Source: Aquisalimonas sp.
GTDB lineage: Bacteria; Pseudomonadota; Gammaproteobacteria; Nitrococcales; Aquisalimonadaceae
Direction of reading: 5' to 3'
DNA: 6,404 bases
Assembly: GCA_007133445.1 (NCBI GenBank)
Contig: SLMR01000298.1
Location: forward strand, 1 to 6,404
The notes under the pieces were generated by a model. It saw only the letters and a program-made list of their open reading frames with translations. It ran no database searches and was not told where the DNA came from. Every line of letters begins with the position of its first letter. Positions within the stretch are counted from its first letter, which is position 1. A program made the position numbers and the translations under genes. Positions 5,918 to 6,404 of the stretch are shown here, piece by piece.

Positions 5918-6404
5918 CAACGTTCTCCCGCAGCGTTGTCAGGCCGTGCCATGATGCGAATATCTTCGCCCACCTGGCGCACGTCCAGAAGCGTCAGCAC
6001 CCGCCGGCTGGCCATGTCCTCCAGCCCGGGCAGGTGCAGCAGTGGCCGGGCATCGTGCCCCATGAGATGCGGCGCCTGGTAGAGGATGAGCTCATCCACA
6101 AGGCCGGCGGCCAGGAAGGCACCGGCCAGCGTCGGCCCGGACTCCACCAGGACCTCGTTGACCCCGCGCCGCGCGAGGTGTTCCAGCACCGCGTCCAGGG
6201 CCAGTCCGCCGCCGTCGGTGGCGACCGCAACCACCTCCGCACCGGCGGCTTCCAGGGCCGCCCGCGCAGCGGCCTCGTCGCTGGCGGTGAGAATCAGCAC
6301 CTCACCCGGTTCCGCCAGCAAGCGGGCGTCCGGGGGCGTGGTGAGGGATGAATCCAGCACCACCCGCAGCGGTGGCGGGATGTCCGCGGCCCCGGGTGCG
6401 TCGC
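5917..6404 (-). CDS. ribD: Bifunctional riboflavin biosynthesis protein RibD, C-terminal reductase domain (5' end beyond right edge)
   Basis: Only the last 161 codons and the TGA stop lie in the window. RibD deaminates the pyrimidine product of GTP cyclohydrolase II and then reduces its ribosyl side chain with NADPH to give 5-amino-6-ribitylaminouracil 5'-phosphate. The visible part is the reductase domain: LRVVLDSSLTTPPDARLL (visible residues 12-29), the glycine-containing VNEVLVESGPTLAGAFL (81-97) with the conserved ExGxTLAGAF core, LVDELILYQAPHLMGHDARP (101-120), and the closing DVRQVGEDIRIMARP (140-154). The N-terminal deaminase domain with its zinc motif must lie to the right. The frame runs in-frame to the window edge; an internal GTG at 6363 is not a true start. 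The stop overlaps the ribE start. Confidence 0.95.
   Translation of the reverse strand, partial: DAPGAADIPPPLRVVLDSSLTTPPDARLLAEPGEVLILTASDEAAARAALEAAGAEVVAVATDGGGLALDAVLEHLARRGVNEVLVESGPTLAGAFLAAGLVDELILYQAPHLMGHDARPLLHLPGLEDMASRRVLTLLDVRQVGEDIRIMARPDNAAGER
5925..5928 (-). promoter_or_regulatory. Ribosome binding site of ribE within ribD
   Basis: GGAG on the minus strand, seven bases before the ribE ATG and within the last codons of ribD. It supports the ATG at 5917 and, with the TGATG overlap, suggests coupled translation. Confidence 0.6.

Overview
This is a GC-rich window (about two thirds G+C by eye) in which every gene I can support lies on the minus strand, so transcription runs from the right edge to the left edge. 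The gene order and protein types are those of a gammaproteobacterium: ribD, ribE, ribB, ribH, nusB, thiL and pgpA, closely packed. High GC, the RibB with a degenerate C-terminal half, and the two less usual genes at the left end would fit a Chromatiales/Ectothiorhodospiraceae-like organism. That placement is inference from general impression, not a database result.

Right part (about 4060-6404): four riboflavin genes. RibD (C-terminal reductase half only, cut by the edge) makes the pyrimidine precursor. RibB makes 3,4-dihydroxy-2-butanone 4-phosphate. RibH condenses the two into lumazine, and RibE dismutates lumazine to riboflavin. GTP cyclohydrolase II (RibA), the first step, is not supplied here: RibB carries a RibA-like C-terminal domain without the zinc-binding cysteines, the variant known as RibBX.

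Middle part (about 1567-3593): nusB (transcription antitermination factor), thiL (thiamine monophosphate kinase) and pgpA (phosphatidylglycerophosphatase A). This is the usual downstream tail of the rib cluster in many gammaproteobacteria.

Left part (1-1567): two less standard genes. The first encodes a protein of unknown function with one N-terminal membrane anchor, overlapping the pgpA stop codon. The second is a PEP-utilizing protein related to PTS Enzyme I, cut by the left edge. It keeps the Enzyme I N-terminal PGIA segment, the phosphohistidine swivel domain and the start of the PEP-binding barrel, but appears to lack the helical HPr-binding subdomain. It is the most interesting item in the window.

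Spacing is tight throughout: two TGATG stop/start overlaps, gaps of 3, 4, 19 and about 28 bases, and the longest gaps 46 and 39 bases. I see no terminator, no convincing internal promoter, no RNA gene, no mobile element and no CRISPR. No gene-free stretch exceeds 50 bases. No clear undescribed multi-gene system is visible.
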